Below are positions 28,141-36,918 of a stretch of DNA of 64,000 nt, piece after piece. The stretch is from Erysipelothrix sp. Lineage in GTDB: Bacteria > Bacillota_I > Bacilli_A > Erysipelotrichales > Erysipelotrichaceae. The notes beneath the pieces were generated by a model. It worked only from the letters and a program-made list of their open reading frames with translations. It ran no database searches and was not told the DNA's origin. Every line of letters starts with the position of its first letter. The stretch's first letter is position 1. The position numbers and the translations under genes are program-made. The stretch lies in NCBI GenBank assembly GCA_012841625.1, contig DUUI01000053.1, forward strand, positions 1 through 64,000. Direction: 5' to 3'.

Positions 28141-28610
28141 TGTTAATCATCGTCGCCGCAATTGGTAAGCAAGGACAACTTGGGCTAAATAAAGTGATGC
28201 CATGGCATAATCCTGAAGATTTAAATCACTTTAAAAACTTGACCATGGATAAGAAAGTTGTTTTTGGTCGTGTTACCTATGAAAACCTTCCAAAAAAACT
28301 CAAGGGACGTGAGATCTTTTTAGTCACAACCAAAGACTTACAAAGTGATGAATTTACTGTTATTAAAGACTTTAAAGCATTTTGTCAGGAACATCAGCAA
28401 AGTGATGATGTTTATTATATTTGTGGCGGAGAATCTATTTATGAACAAGCTTTACCATATACTGATGAATTTTATTTATCAATGATTGATTACTCTGGGC
28501 CAGCAGATACTTTCTTTCCAGAAGTTGCACTTCATGACTTCGATGAGCAAACAATTGACTATGACACATTTACTTTATACCATTTAAAGAGAAAGCGAAA
28601 AGACAGTTAA
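28140..28610 (+). CDS. folA: Dihydrofolate reductase
   Basis: A 156-residue DHFR with VAAIGKQGQLGLNKVMPWHNPEDLNHF at the N-terminus (substrate-binding Trp and acidic residue), VVFGRVTYENLP, and YYICGGESIYEQALPY. It regenerates tetrahydrofolate after thymidylate synthesis. Its start shares a base with the thyA stop and its stop overlaps scpA by one base. Confidence 0.93.
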   Translation: MLIIVAAIGKQGQLGLNKVMPWHNPEDLNHFKNLTMDKKVVFGRVTYENLPKKLKGREIFLVTTKDLQSDEFTVIKDFKAFCQEHQQSDDVYYICGGESIYEQALPYTDEFYLSMIDYSGPADTFFPEVALHDFDEQTIDYDTFTLYHLKRKRKDS

Positions 28611-29326
28611 TGGCCTTTGTAATCACTATTGAAGACTTTGAAGGGCCACTTGACTTAATGTTGTATCTTATTCGAGATAATAAAATGGACTTATTTGATT
28701 TGGATTTAGTTAAACTGACACATCAATATGTGTCTTTTATTCATCAAGCTCAAGAGAATAATCTAGAAATTGCAAGTGAATATTTAAGTGAAATGGCAGG
28801 TCTGATTGAACTCAAAAGCAAGCGATTATTACCAAGACCAAAAATAGAAGATGAATTTGAAGACGATTTAAATGATCCAACATCATTAGTGGCACGCTTA
28901 ATTGAGTATCAGCGCTTTAAAGATGCTTCGCTTGATTTATCAAGACGATTCATTGAGCGACAATATCAATTGAATTTGTATAATACACAGTATCAATTTG
29001 AGTCTAAAGAAGAAATAGAAGTTTTTTATCAACATGATATCTACGATTTAATTAAAGCAATGAACAAAGTTATTGCTCGTCAGCGACAAATTCAGATGTC
29101 AGAAATTGTTTATACTAAAACTGAATATTCAATTGATGAGCGAATCGATCAAATACGACAATACATTTTCAAAGAAACAAACAAATTTAGTATTGATGAA
29201 TTATTTAATCAACATCATGATTTAGAATTTAAGATAGTGACATTCTTAGCTGTTTTAGACATGATATTAATGAAAGAAATTAATTATCATGTAAGTGATG
29301 ATGAGATTTACTTAAAAGGAGCATAA
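28610..29326 (+). CDS. scpA: Segregation and condensation protein A
   Basis: A 238-residue kleisin that bridges SMC heads and binds ScpB in the condensin complex. It has the N-terminal FEGPLDLMLYLIRDNKMDLFDLDL segment, an acidic middle and a C-terminal winged helix (VTFLAVLDMILMKEI). It starts on the last base of the folA stop region and is followed after 2 bases by scpB. Confidence 0.93.
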   Translation: MAFVITIEDFEGPLDLMLYLIRDNKMDLFDLDLVKLTHQYVSFIHQAQENNLEIASEYLSEMAGLIELKSKRLLPRPKIEDEFEDDLNDPTSLVARLIEYQRFKDASLDLSRRFIERQYQLNLYNTQYQFESKEEIEVFYQHDIYDLIKAMNKVIARQRQIQMSEIVYTKTEYSIDERIDQIRQYIFKETNKFSIDELFNQHHDLEFKIVTFLAVLDMILMKEINYHVSDDEIYLKGA

Positions 29327-29328
29327 GC

Positions 29329-29862
29329 ATGGAATTACTAGAAAAACAAATTGAAGGATTAATTTATATATCGGCAGACGATGGTGTCAGTTTAAAACAA
29401 ATTATATCCATTACTGAGGCGACTGATGACGCTGTTTTAGAAGGATTAGATAATATCAAAAAAAGACATGAAGATAGTAATTCTGCATTAGAATTGGTTG
29501 ATTATGGAGAAAAATATCACTTTATAACTAAACCTGAATGCTTTGAAACAATTTCAAAGTTTTTAAATTTAAACAAAGTTAAACAACTATCTCAATCACA
29601 ATTAGAAACATTAGCCATTATTGCCTACAAACAACCAGTGACACGAATTGAAATTGAAGAAATTCGAGGCATTGGATCTGAAATTACTTTGCGCAAGCTT
29701 TTGGCTGCTGAACTAATTAGTGAGGCAGGACGACTTGATACACCTGGGCGACCAATCCTGTATCAAGTAGCTGACAACTTTTTTGATACTTTTCAAATGG
29801 TTTCATTAAATGAATTACCAAAATTACAAGAACAAGAAGAACTTGGAGAATTATTTCAATGA
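29329..29862 (+). CDS. scpB: Segregation and condensation protein B
   Basis: A 177-residue ScpB with two winged-helix domains; recognised by EGLIYISADDGVSLKQI, QLETLAIIAYKQPVTRIEIEEIRG and LDTPGRPILY. It dimerises and binds ScpA to regulate SMC. Ribosome site AAAGGAGC lies in the end of scpA; the last 4 bases overlap rluB (ATGA). Confidence 0.94.
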   Translation: MELLEKQIEGLIYISADDGVSLKQIISITEATDDAVLEGLDNIKKRHEDSNSALELVDYGEKYHFITKPECFETISKFLNLNKVKQLSQSQLETLAIIAYKQPVTRIEIEEIRGIGSEITLRKLLAAELISEAGRLDTPGRPILYQVADNFFDTFQMVSLNELPKLQEQEELGELFQ

Positions 29863-30590
29863 GTCAACGTCTACAAAAAGTAATCGCTCAAGCGGGCATT
29901 GCATCTCGCAGAAAAGCAGAAGAGTTAATCGCAACGGGTAAAGTCAAAGTGAATGGAATTGTTGTTACAGAACTAGGGACGAAAGTCTCAGCAGATGATA
30001 TCGTTCAGGTTAATAACAAATCACTTCGTAAAGAATCAAAGGTAGTTTATATGATCAACAAACCCATGGCTGTTTTAAGTGCGAGCAGTGATGATCGCGA
30101 TCGAAGAGTTGTGGTTGATTTAATTAATGACACAAGAAGACTCTTTCCAGTAGGTCGATTGGATTACAATACAACTGGTTTATTACTTGTCACAAATGAT
30201 GGCGAATTTTCTCAATTAATGATTCATCCATCATCCAATATTCCTAAAGAATATCATGTGAAAATAAGAGGTCAACTAACAACTCGAAGTATTGAACTGA
30301 TGAAAAAAGGCTTAAGAACCAAAGAAGAGAACTATGCCCCAGTTGAAATTAGTAAAGTTAGAATTGACAAAGAAAAGAAAATAACTCATTTTGACATTGT
30401 TTTATTTGAAGGCAAGAATAGACAAATTAGAAAAATGATGGAACATTTAAACCATGATGTATTAGCATTAAATAGATTTAGAATTGGCCCATTACACTTG
30501 GGAACTATGGCAATAGGTAAATATCGTAAGCTCTCAACTGAAGAGATTTCTATTTTAGAAAGATATGCAGAAAGAAGGCATACCAAATGA
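29859..30590 (+). CDS. rluB: Pseudouridine synthase RluB-type (23S rRNA)
   Basis: A 243-residue RsuA/RluB-family enzyme. It has an N-terminal S4 domain (RLQKVIAQAGIASRRKAEELI), the catalytic GRLDYNTTGLLLVTNDG segment with the aspartate, and FEGKNRQIRKMMEHLNH. It probably makes pseudouridine 2633-equivalent in 23S rRNA. It follows scpB, as in B. subtilis scpA-scpB-(ypuI...)-rluB order. Confidence 0.92.
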   Translation: MSQRLQKVIAQAGIASRRKAEELIATGKVKVNGIVVTELGTKVSADDIVQVNNKSLRKESKVVYMINKPMAVLSASSDDRDRRVVVDLINDTRRLFPVGRLDYNTTGLLLVTNDGEFSQLMIHPSSNIPKEYHVKIRGQLTTRSIELMKKGLRTKEENYAPVEISKVRIDKEKKITHFDIVLFEGKNRQIRKMMEHLNHDVLALNRFRIGPLHLGTMAIGKYRKLSTEEISILERYAERRHTK

Positions 30591-32056
30591 TGACGATAAG
30601 AGAACTGTTCAATGACGATAAATATCCTGACATTGTCTTGGAAGATATTATGGATGATTCGCGTATTGAAAGTAAAAATTCAGTCTTCTTTTCATTACAA
30701 GGCTTAACCCATGATGGTCATAGTTTTATTTCTCAAGCGATTGATAATGGGGCTATTTGTATTGTTCACTCTCGAGAATTAAAGAACAAAAAAGAAGGTG
30801 TCACATATATTCACGATCCTTTGTTAACTGAGAATTATCCAGATTATGTAAACAGATTTTTTAAAAATCCTAGTAGCAAATTACATTTAATTGGCATTAC
30901 GGGAACTAATGGCAAGACAACAATTTCAACTTTAATCCAATATATGATGAATCATTTTAAAAAGTCAGCATACATGGGTACCATTGGATTTCATTTTGAT
31001 GGTTTTGATTTACCATCACAATTAACAACCTCAACACTCGTTAATAATCAAAAATATTTGGACTTGTTTGTTAATGAAGGAGTCGAGGTGGTGGCAATGG
31101 AAGCATCATCGCAGGGGATTGATTTAAATCGTATTGATGGTTTAACCTTTGAAAGTGCTGTCTTTACTAATTTAACAATTGATCACTTAGATTATCACTT
31201 AAATATGGAATCATATTATCAGGCCAAAAAGAAACTATTTTCTAAAATGGATTATTCTAAACGAGTTATTATCAATATTGATGATGACTTCGGCTTGCGT
31301 CTTTCAAAAGAACTAGTTAATCCAGTTACGACTGTTTCAATGCATAATCCTGAGGCAACTGTGTACATTCATTCTGTCGATTTAACAATTGATAGGACTT
31401 ATTTTAGCTTAAATTATAACAATGAAATTTATGAATTTGAAACTAATTTTGTCAGTGAATATAACTTAATGAATCTCGTTCAATCAATGATGGCATGTGT
31501 CAATCTAGGTGTTGAGTTAGAAGATTTAACTGAGATTATTAAAACTATTCCTGAAATCACTGGACGCTTACAACTTGTTGAGACGGATGAAGATTTCGAT
31601 ATCATTATAGATTTTGCGCATTCACCAGATAGCATGGAAAAAATATTACAATTTTGTCGCTCAATCGTCAAAGATGATGGTCGAATTATTTCACTCTTTG
31701 GTTCAGCTGGGCGTCGTGATAAATCAAAACGAGGATTGATGGGGCAAGTTGCGGATAAATATAGTGACTTAATATATTTAACACAAGATGACCCGCGAGA
31801 TGAAAGCGTTAAAGAGATTTCACAACAAATTGCTTCAGGGATTTTTTATAATCCGTATGTTATTGTTGAATCAAGACTTCAAGCCATTCATTTTGCGATT
31901 CATAGTGCGAGAAAAAATGATATAATTGTACTAATGGGGAAGGGACCTGAAAACACGATGGCTGTTGGTAATATTGTTGTCCCTTACGAAACAGATTATA
32001 ATATCGCTAAAGAAAGTTTGATGTTATTAAGAAAGGAAAAAGATGAAAAATATTAA
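30587..32056 (+). CDS. murE: UDP-N-acetylmuramyl-tripeptide synthetase MurE
   Basis: A 489-residue Mur ligase adding the third stem-peptide residue. It has an N-terminal UDP-binding domain, the ATP loop GITGTNGKTTIS, TNLTIDHLDYH with the Mur-conserved pattern, and IIDFAHSPDSMEK. The substrate-specificity loop reads DDPRDE. An arginine in the DxPR position resembles diaminopimelate-type enzymes (DNPR) more than lysine types, but the match is not exact, so the third residue is left open. The start overlaps rluB by 4 bases. Confidence 0.9.
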   Translation: MMTIRELFNDDKYPDIVLEDIMDDSRIESKNSVFFSLQGLTHDGHSFISQAIDNGAICIVHSRELKNKKEGVTYIHDPLLTENYPDYVNRFFKNPSSKLHLIGITGTNGKTTISTLIQYMMNHFKKSAYMGTIGFHFDGFDLPSQLTTSTLVNNQKYLDLFVNEGVEVVAMEASSQGIDLNRIDGLTFESAVFTNLTIDHLDYHLNMESYYQAKKKLFSKMDYSKRVIINIDDDFGLRLSKELVNPVTTVSMHNPEATVYIHSVDLTIDRTYFSLNYNNEIYEFETNFVSEYNLMNLVQSMMACVNLGVELEDLTEIIKTIPEITGRLQLVETDEDFDIIIDFAHSPDSMEKILQFCRSIVKDDGRIISLFGSAGRRDKSKRGLMGQVADKYSDLIYLTQDDPRDESVKEISQQIASGIFYNPYVIVESRLQAIHFAIHSARKNDIIVLMGKGPENTMAVGNIVVPYETDYNIAKESLMLLRKEKDEKY

Positions 32057-32690
32057 TAAATTAATCGATCACACTCTGCTTAAACCAGAAGCCACAAGTG
32101 ATCAAGTTCTAAAACTATGTGAGGAGGCTAGGCTTCATGATTTCGCAAGTGTCATGGTGAATTCATCATATGTCTCACTTTGTAAAAAAGAATTACTCCA
32201 TACCGATGTTAAAGTCGCAACTGTTATCGGATTTCCATTAGGTGCCTGTAGTACCCATACGAAACTTGAAGAGGTTAGACAAGCACTTCGTGATGGAGCC
32301 AATGAATTTGATATGGTTTTAAATATTGGGAAACTTAAAGAAGGTAAACTTGACGAAGTGACCCAAGAGATAATTGCGATTAAAGAAATAGTTCCTGAAT
32401 ACGTACTAAAAGTAATTATAGAAACAAGTTTATTATCAGAACAAGATAAGATTAATGCTTGTAAATGTGTGACGGATGCTAAAGCTGAATTTATCAAAAC
32501 ATCAACCGGTTTCTCAACTCATGGAGCAACTGTTGAGGATGTCGCATTATTAAGAAAGCATGTTGGCAAAGATGTTCAGGTTAAGGCATCTGGCGGTGTT
32601 AGAAGCTATGATGATTTAGTTAAGATGCATGAAGCAGGTGCTACTCGTATAGGAACTAGTAGTGGTGTTTCATTAATGAGTACCCAATAA
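32043..32690 (+). CDS. deoC: Deoxyribose-phosphate aldolase
   Basis: A 215-residue class I aldolase that splits deoxyribose-5-phosphate into glyceraldehyde-3-phosphate and acetaldehyde. It has IDHTLLKPEAT, VIGFPLGACST, KVIIETSLL and the Schiff-base lysine in FIKTSTGF, then VKASGGVRSYDD. It overlaps murE by 14 bases and ends the thyA operon. It links to nucleoside uptake by the nup system, an inference only. Confidence 0.95.
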   Translation: MKNINKLIDHTLLKPEATSDQVLKLCEEARLHDFASVMVNSSYVSLCKKELLHTDVKVATVIGFPLGACSTHTKLEEVRQALRDGANEFDMVLNIGKLKEGKLDEVTQEIIAIKEIVPEYVLKVIIETSLLSEQDKINACKCVTDAKAEFIKTSTGFSTHGATVEDVALLRKHVGKDVQVKASGGVRSYDDLVKMHEAGATRIGTSSGVSLMSTQ

Positions 32691-32700
32691 CGTATAAAAT

Positions 32701-32729
32701 TTGACTTATCTTTAAAAAATCTGTACAAT
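32701..32729 (+). promoter_or_regulatory. Strong promoter for rpsU
   Basis: TTGACT (32701-32706), 17 bases, TACAAT (32724-32729). Confidence 0.78.
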
Positions 32730-32760
32730 AACCATGCTTGCCAGTGAAGGGAGGGTTGAA

Positions 32761-32952
32761 ATGCCTAGAGTAGTTGTAAAAGAAAACGAAGCGTTAGATG
32801 ATGCTTTACGTCGTTTTAAGCGCCAAGTTTCAAGAAATGGTACCCTTGCTGAAGCACGCAAACGAGAGTATTATGTTAAGCCAGGCGTGAAGCGTAAATT
32901 AAAATCAGAAGCAGCACGTAAAGCTCAACGAAAAAATAAACGTAGACGTTAA
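32761..32952 (+). CDS. rpsU: 30S ribosomal protein S21
   Basis: A 63-residue, very basic protein beginning [20 protein letters not shown], with the S21 hallmark [20 protein letters not shown] and a Lys/Arg tail. It sits near the mRNA entry of the 30S subunit. Start ATG 32761 follows GGGAGGGTTGAA; the in-frame ATG at 32734 lies upstream of this site. It has its own promoter and terminator; phoH follows as in B. subtilis-like clusters, but yqeY is absent. Confidence 0.96.
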   Translation: MPRVVVKENEALDDALRRFKRQVSRNGTLAEARKREYYVKPGVKRKLKSEAARKAQRKNKRRR

Positions 32953-32978
32953 AGATCACATCATTGTGGTCTTTTTTT
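32953..32978 (+). terminator. Intrinsic terminator after rpsU
   Basis: AGATCACA (32953-32960) pairs with TGTGGTCT (32965-32972, one wobble), loop TCAT, seven Ts. Confidence 0.88.
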
Positions 32979-33016
32979 CTTTTTCGTGATAATCTATCAA
33001 TTAAGAGGTGAAGCAT

Positions 33017-33952
33017 TTGAAAATAACAAGAGAACTCCAAATTGAATTAAGTACAAATCAAATGGTCCAATTACTGGGGACTAATAACGAATACATAAAT
33101 TATCTTGAGAAAAAGTTAAATGTTGAAATTTTTAGTAGAGGTCAATCAATAGAAATAACTGGCTCTACAAGGTCTGTTGAAAAGTTCATTGATGTTATAA
33201 ATAAAATGATTGAATACATCAATAACAACCAAAGTTTATCACTGGGTCAAATCAAACAGTTTAGTAATGGAAATGCGCTAATGGGTACAACCAAGGCTAA
33301 ACCCATTACTTATACTATTCAGGGAAAACAGATTTATCCTAAAACTTTAGGACAAGCTAATTTAATTGAAGCGATGAAAGAACATGATATGGTCTTTAAT
33401 TTGGGCCCAGCCGGAACTGGTAAAACCTTTTTATCAGTTGCTTATGGAGTTCACTTATTAAGAGATAACAAAATAAAACGAATCATTTTAGTTCGTCCAG
33501 CTGTTGAAGCAGGGGAGAATCTAGGGTTCTTACCTGGTGATTTAAAAGAGAAAGTTGATCCATATCTACAACCTCTGTATGATGCACTTAATCTTTTATT
33601 AGGCCAAGAATCGGTTGAGAAATATCTTGAAAAAGGAATTATAGAAATTGCTCCATTGGCCTATATGCGAGGCCGAACTTTAGATGATGCAATGGTTATT
33701 TTGGATGAAGCTCAAAATACAACCAAAGCTCAAATGAAAATGTTCTTAACAAGAATGGGATTTAACTCAAGAATGATTATCAATGGAGATATAACACAAA
33801 TAGATTTGAAAACTCCCTCAGATTCTGGTTTACTTGAAGCCATCAAAATATTAAAAGGAATACCTGAGATTAGCATTTTTGAATTAGGCTTAGAAGATAT
33901 TGTTCGTCATGCTCTAGTTAATAAGATCCTACAAAGATACCAAGGAGAGTAA
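33017..33952 (+). CDS. phoH: PhoH-family ATPase
   Basis: A 311-residue protein with an N-terminal KH-like region (about 1-90) and a PhoH ATPase domain: Walker A NLGPAGTGKTF, RPAVEAGENLGFLPGDLKEK, and Walker B VILDEAQNTT followed by RMIINGDITQIDL. The family acts on RNA, often beside YbeY. I favour TTG 33017 as start because AGAGGTG lies 6 bases before it; GTG 33008 is in frame but inside that ribosome site. The phosphate cluster starts one base downstream, so phoPR probably shares this transcript. Confidence 0.9.
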   Translation: MKITRELQIELSTNQMVQLLGTNNEYINYLEKKLNVEIFSRGQSIEITGSTRSVEKFIDVINKMIEYINNNQSLSLGQIKQFSNGNALMGTTKAKPITYTIQGKQIYPKTLGQANLIEAMKEHDMVFNLGPAGTGKTFLSVAYGVHLLRDNKIKRIILVRPAVEAGENLGFLPGDLKEKVDPYLQPLYDALNLLLGQESVEKYLEKGIIEIAPLAYMRGRTLDDAMVILDEAQNTTKAQMKMFLTRMGFNSRMIINGDITQIDLKTPSDSGLLEAIKILKGIPEISIFELGLEDIVRHALVNKILQRYQGE

Positions 33953-33953
33953 C

Positions 33954-34619
33954 ATGGTAAAGATTTTAGTTATAGAAGATGAAGAAAGTATCAGAAGACT
34001 CATAAGATATGATTTAAGAGTTTCTGGTTATGAAGTCGACAGTGAAGAAGACGGTCTAAAGGGATTAGACAAAGCCTTAAATATTAAATATGATGTAATA
34101 GTTATTGATTGGATGCTTCCTGGGCTAGATGGTCTCTCCATTGTAAAAGAACTTCGAAACAATCGGGTTGACAGTATTATTATTATGCTTACCGCAAAGG
34201 ATCAAGAAACAGATATACTTGAAAGTTTCGAAGCAGGTGTTGATGATTACATTACTAAACCATTTTCACCACGGCAGTTACAGGCTCGGATTAAAGCCCA
34301 TTTAAAACGTGTGATAGTAACAACAACAGTCGAGGAAACGATTGGAAATTTAAGTCTGAATCGAAATCTACATGAAGTAAAAGTCAAAGACGAAGTTGTA
34401 AATCTTACCAAGAAAGAATATGATTTATTATTATACTTAGTGGATAACAAAAACCATGTCTTATCAAGAGAACAAATTTTATCTGAAATTTGGAACTTTG
34501 ATTATGATGGTGATACACGAATTGTTGATGTTCATATATTTAAGCTTAGAAGTAAACTAGAACAAGCGACACTGATCATTGAAGCAATGCGTGGGGTCGG
34601 GTATGTTCTCAAAGTTTAA
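33954..34619 (+). CDS. phoP: OmpR-family response regulator, PhoP/PhoB type
   Basis: A 221-residue regulator. The receiver domain has acidic pocket Glu8-Asp9-Glu10, phosphoacceptor Asp52 (VIDWMLPG), conserved Thr/Lys (MLTAKD, YITKPF). The C-terminal OmpR winged helix has LTKKEYDLLLYLV and TRIVDVHIFKLRSKLE. It starts one base after the phoH stop and overlaps phoR. Its position directly before pstSCAB-phoU and the TTAACA repeats upstream of pstS support the PhoP role in phosphate starvation. Confidence 0.88.
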   Translation: MVKILVIEDEESIRRLIRYDLRVSGYEVDSEEDGLKGLDKALNIKYDVIVIDWMLPGLDGLSIVKELRNNRVDSIIIMLTAKDQETDILESFEAGVDDYITKPFSPRQLQARIKAHLKRVIVTTTVEETIGNLSLNRNLHEVKVKDEVVNLTKKEYDLLLYLVDNKNHVLSREQILSEIWNFDYDGDTRIVDVHIFKLRSKLEQATLIIEAMRGVGYVLKV

Positions 34620-35796
34620 TCATATCAAAGTAGTATTATGGTTAATACTACTTTTACTATGCATAAGTCCATTTCAGTTTGAATTAAAAATAGAATTAAC
34701 AATAGGCTTATTAGTAATCATTGCGATAATCCTTTTACATTTCATCTTATTACCTAAAACTCAAGTTGATTTAAAAAACCAGTTAATTCATGCTGAAATG
34801 AAAAATATTAATTTAGCCCGTCAATTGGATGAGTTTTTAATGACAATACCAATCCCTTTGGTTGTAATTGATAATAATCTTAATGTATTGGTCAGTAATT
34901 TAGCCTATAAACAGACATTTTTAAATCATCGACAAGATCTAAAAAGACTTGAATATCAACTAAAAGCAACAATCAATCAAGCTGTCCGAAGCACTGGCTC
35001 AACACGTGTCACTATTTTCTTTGATAGTCGTGAATATTTAATGGTCACCAGTCATTTAAATTACAATAATCAATTATCAACATTATTAGTGTTTAGTGAT
35101 ATTACATCATTTATGGATGCTCAAAAAGCACAGAAACGATTTATTGCTGATGCATCACACGAGCTTAAAACTCCTATTACTTCAATAAAGGGAATCAGCG
35201 AATTATTAGTGACTCATGATATGGATCATGTAACACAAAATGAATTTTTGTCCCAAATTAGTAAGGAATCAAATCGACTTCAACTAATTGTTCATGATTT
35301 ATTGGAATTATCTAGATTATCATCTAATCGTCTTATTTTAAATCACACTTCATTTAACTTTTCTGATTTAGTTAAAGAGGTTTATCATGGTTTAAGAACT
35401 TTATTATTGTCAAAAAATTTAAATTTTATTTATGATTTTTCAAATCAACCCGTATTTTTGGATTATGAAAGAATGCATCAAGTTTTAAATAATCTATTGA
35501 ATAATGCCATTAATTATTCTGATGAAGGTAAAATCGAACTCATCGCTTATCACACCGATTCTGAATTTGTAATAACAATAAGTGACCAAGGCATTGGTAT
35601 CGATGAAAAGCATCATCCATATTTATTTGATCGCTTTTATCGCATTGATGAAGCACGTAATCGACAAGTTGGAGGCAGTGGCTTAGGCCTTAGTATTGTC
35701 AAAGAAATTATTGAAGCACATGGGGGAGAAATTAGAGTGCAAAATAATGATGGAGGTGGAACGCAATTTGTTATTTCACTTCCATTAAAGAATTAA
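34603..35796 (+). CDS. phoR: Sensor histidine kinase PhoR
   Basis: A 397-residue kinase. It has two membrane helices (about 8-50) joined by only a few residues, a PAS domain (IPIPLVVIDNNLNVLVSN, about 85-180), the H-box FIADASHELKTPITSIKG, N-box NNLLNNAINYSDEG, G1 DQGIGID and G2 GGSGLGLSIVKEI. The lack of an extracellular sensor suggests phosphate status is read through PstSCAB-PhoU. I chose ATG 34603; an in-frame TTG at 34579 has no better site. It overlaps phoP by 17 bases. Confidence 0.88.
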   Translation: MFSKFNHIKVVLWLILLLLCISPFQFELKIELTIGLLVIIAIILLHFILLPKTQVDLKNQLIHAEMKNINLARQLDEFLMTIPIPLVVIDNNLNVLVSNLAYKQTFLNHRQDLKRLEYQLKATINQAVRSTGSTRVTIFFDSREYLMVTSHLNYNNQLSTLLVFSDITSFMDAQKAQKRFIADASHELKTPITSIKGISELLVTHDMDHVTQNEFLSQISKESNRLQLIVHDLLELSRLSSNRLILNHTSFNFSDLVKEVYHGLRTLLLSKNLNFIYDFSNQPVFLDYERMHQVLNNLLNNAINYSDEGKIELIAYHTDSEFVITISDQGIGIDEKHHPYLFDRFYRIDEARNRQVGGSGLGLSIVKEIIEAHGGEIRVQNNDGGGTQFVISLPLKN

Positions 35797-35846
35797 CCAA
35801 ATCTTAACAATTCTATAACACGATATTTATACTCACTTCCTATACT
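35793..35846 (+). promoter_or_regulatory. PHO-box repeat array and promoter of pstS
   Basis: Four hexamers at exact 11-base spacing: TTAACC (35793), TTAACA (35804), ATAACA (35815), TTTATA (35826). They match the B. subtilis PhoP consensus TT(A/T/C)ACA repeated every 11 bases. A -10 TATACT lies at 35841-35846 with no consensus -35, as expected for an activated promoter. The first hexamer overlaps the phoR stop. Confidence 0.8.
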
Positions 35847-35889
35847 AATTTTGTAGCAAGATTTTATGACGCTATAGGAAGGAAACAAT

Positions 35890-36843
35890 ATGAAAAAATT
35901 ATTTGGATTATTATTAATTCTTGTATTATTAGTCGGTTGTTCAACAATAACTGAATCTGACACACCAGAAGGGGAAACCCCTGAGCAACAACCAACAACT
36001 GAATCTGTGGTTATTGATGTTTATACACGCGACTCATCATCTGGAACTCGTGAAGCATTTGAAGATGGCGTCGGGCTTGATGAAGGTGCACTAACAGTTG
36101 AAGCTGTTGAAACATCAGGAAATGGTGATATGGCTCAAAAAGTTGGAGCTGATGATAAAGCAATCGGTTATGTTTCATTAACAACAGACTTTGCAGCAAA
36201 TAACATAAGATCAGTTCACTTCAACGGTGTTGAAGCAACAATCGAAAATGTACTAGACCAATCTTATACATTATCTCGTCCATTCTCATATACAACAAGA
36301 GCACAGGACGACTATGCTGATGAAGCAACAAGAACGGCTGTGGCTGCATTCTTAGATTTTGTAAATAATTCTGAAGAAGGATTATTAGCTGTTGAGGCAC
36401 AAGGCGGAATTGTTGACACAAGTAATGCTAAACCTTGGGCAGAACTAGCTGAAGCACATGGTGAAATTGATACATCAGTAACAATTAGAACTGCTGGATC
36501 AACTTCTGTTGAAAAAACTCTCCAAGCTGCTTTAGAAGCATTCCAAGCTGAAACAGGTGTACAATTTTCAATGAACCATACAGGTTCTGGTGATGGTTGG
36601 AAACGTGTTCTTGGCGATGAAAAAGACACTGCCAATGCTGCTGATCTAGGCTTTGCATCTAGACCATTCAAAGATGATGGAACAGAAGATGTAAGTACAG
36701 CAATGGAATCTGGCTATTATTCATTAGACGCAGTTGTTGTCGTGGTGTCATTAGACAATGATGTTGCTCCTGAATCCTTAACAGATGCACAAGTTTTATC
36801 AATCTTTGATGGAACAGTTAAAAACTGGGAAGATATTCAGTAA
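35890..36843 (+). CDS. pstS: Phosphate-binding lipoprotein PstS, circularly permuted
   Basis: A 317-residue lipoprotein: signal peptide with lipobox (LLVGC, Cys17), acidic Pro-rich spacer (about 20-40), then two halves in swapped order. Residues about 42-175 carry features normally found in the C-terminal half of PstS (YTRDSSSGTREAF, AIGYVSL, YTLSRPFSY, AAFLDFVNNSEEG). Residues about 197-317 carry those of the N-terminal half (IRTAGSTSVEKTL, NHTGSGDGWKRV, DLGFASRPFKDD, VVVVSLDND, then KNWEDIQ at the very end). All phosphate-loop motifs remain. It follows a PHO-box promoter and AGGAAGGA. Function as the phosphate receptor for PstCAB is supported by context. Confidence 0.9.
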   Translation: MKKLFGLLLILVLLVGCSTITESDTPEGETPEQQPTTESVVIDVYTRDSSSGTREAFEDGVGLDEGALTVEAVETSGNGDMAQKVGADDKAIGYVSLTTDFAANNIRSVHFNGVEATIENVLDQSYTLSRPFSYTTRAQDDYADEATRTAVAAFLDFVNNSEEGLLAVEAQGGIVDTSNAKPWAELAEAHGEIDTSVTIRTAGSTSVEKTLQAALEAFQAETGVQFSMNHTGSGDGWKRVLGDEKDTANAADLGFASRPFKDDGTEDVSTAMESGYYSLDAVVVVVSLDNDVAPESLTDAQVLSIFDGTVKNWEDIQ

Positions 36844-36866
36844 GCAATCATTTCAATCACTAAACT

Positions 36867-36897
36867 ACCTAAGTCACAATTAAGTGGCTTAGGTTTT
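36867..36897 (+). terminator. Hairpin between pstS and pstC (attenuator or stability element)
   Basis: ACCTAAGTCAC (36867-36877) pairs with GTGGCTTAGGT (36884-36894) with one wobble, loop AATTAA, followed by only four Ts. A weak terminator or 3'-protecting hairpin here would raise pstS over pstCAB. Confidence 0.6.
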
Positions 36898-36918
36898 CAC
36901 GACTATAAGGGAGAAACT

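Noticed and set aside
32135-32497. A 120-codon minus-strand frame inside deoC
   Set aside because: The plus strand encodes a complete, motif-perfect aldolase; the antisense frame has no ribosome site and a Ser/Thr/Leu-rich composition typical of a shadow.
36312-36671. A 119-codon minus-strand frame inside pstS
   Set aside because: It is antisense to conserved PstS segments with no start signals. It mirrors the Ala/Gly/Thr-rich code of the real gene.
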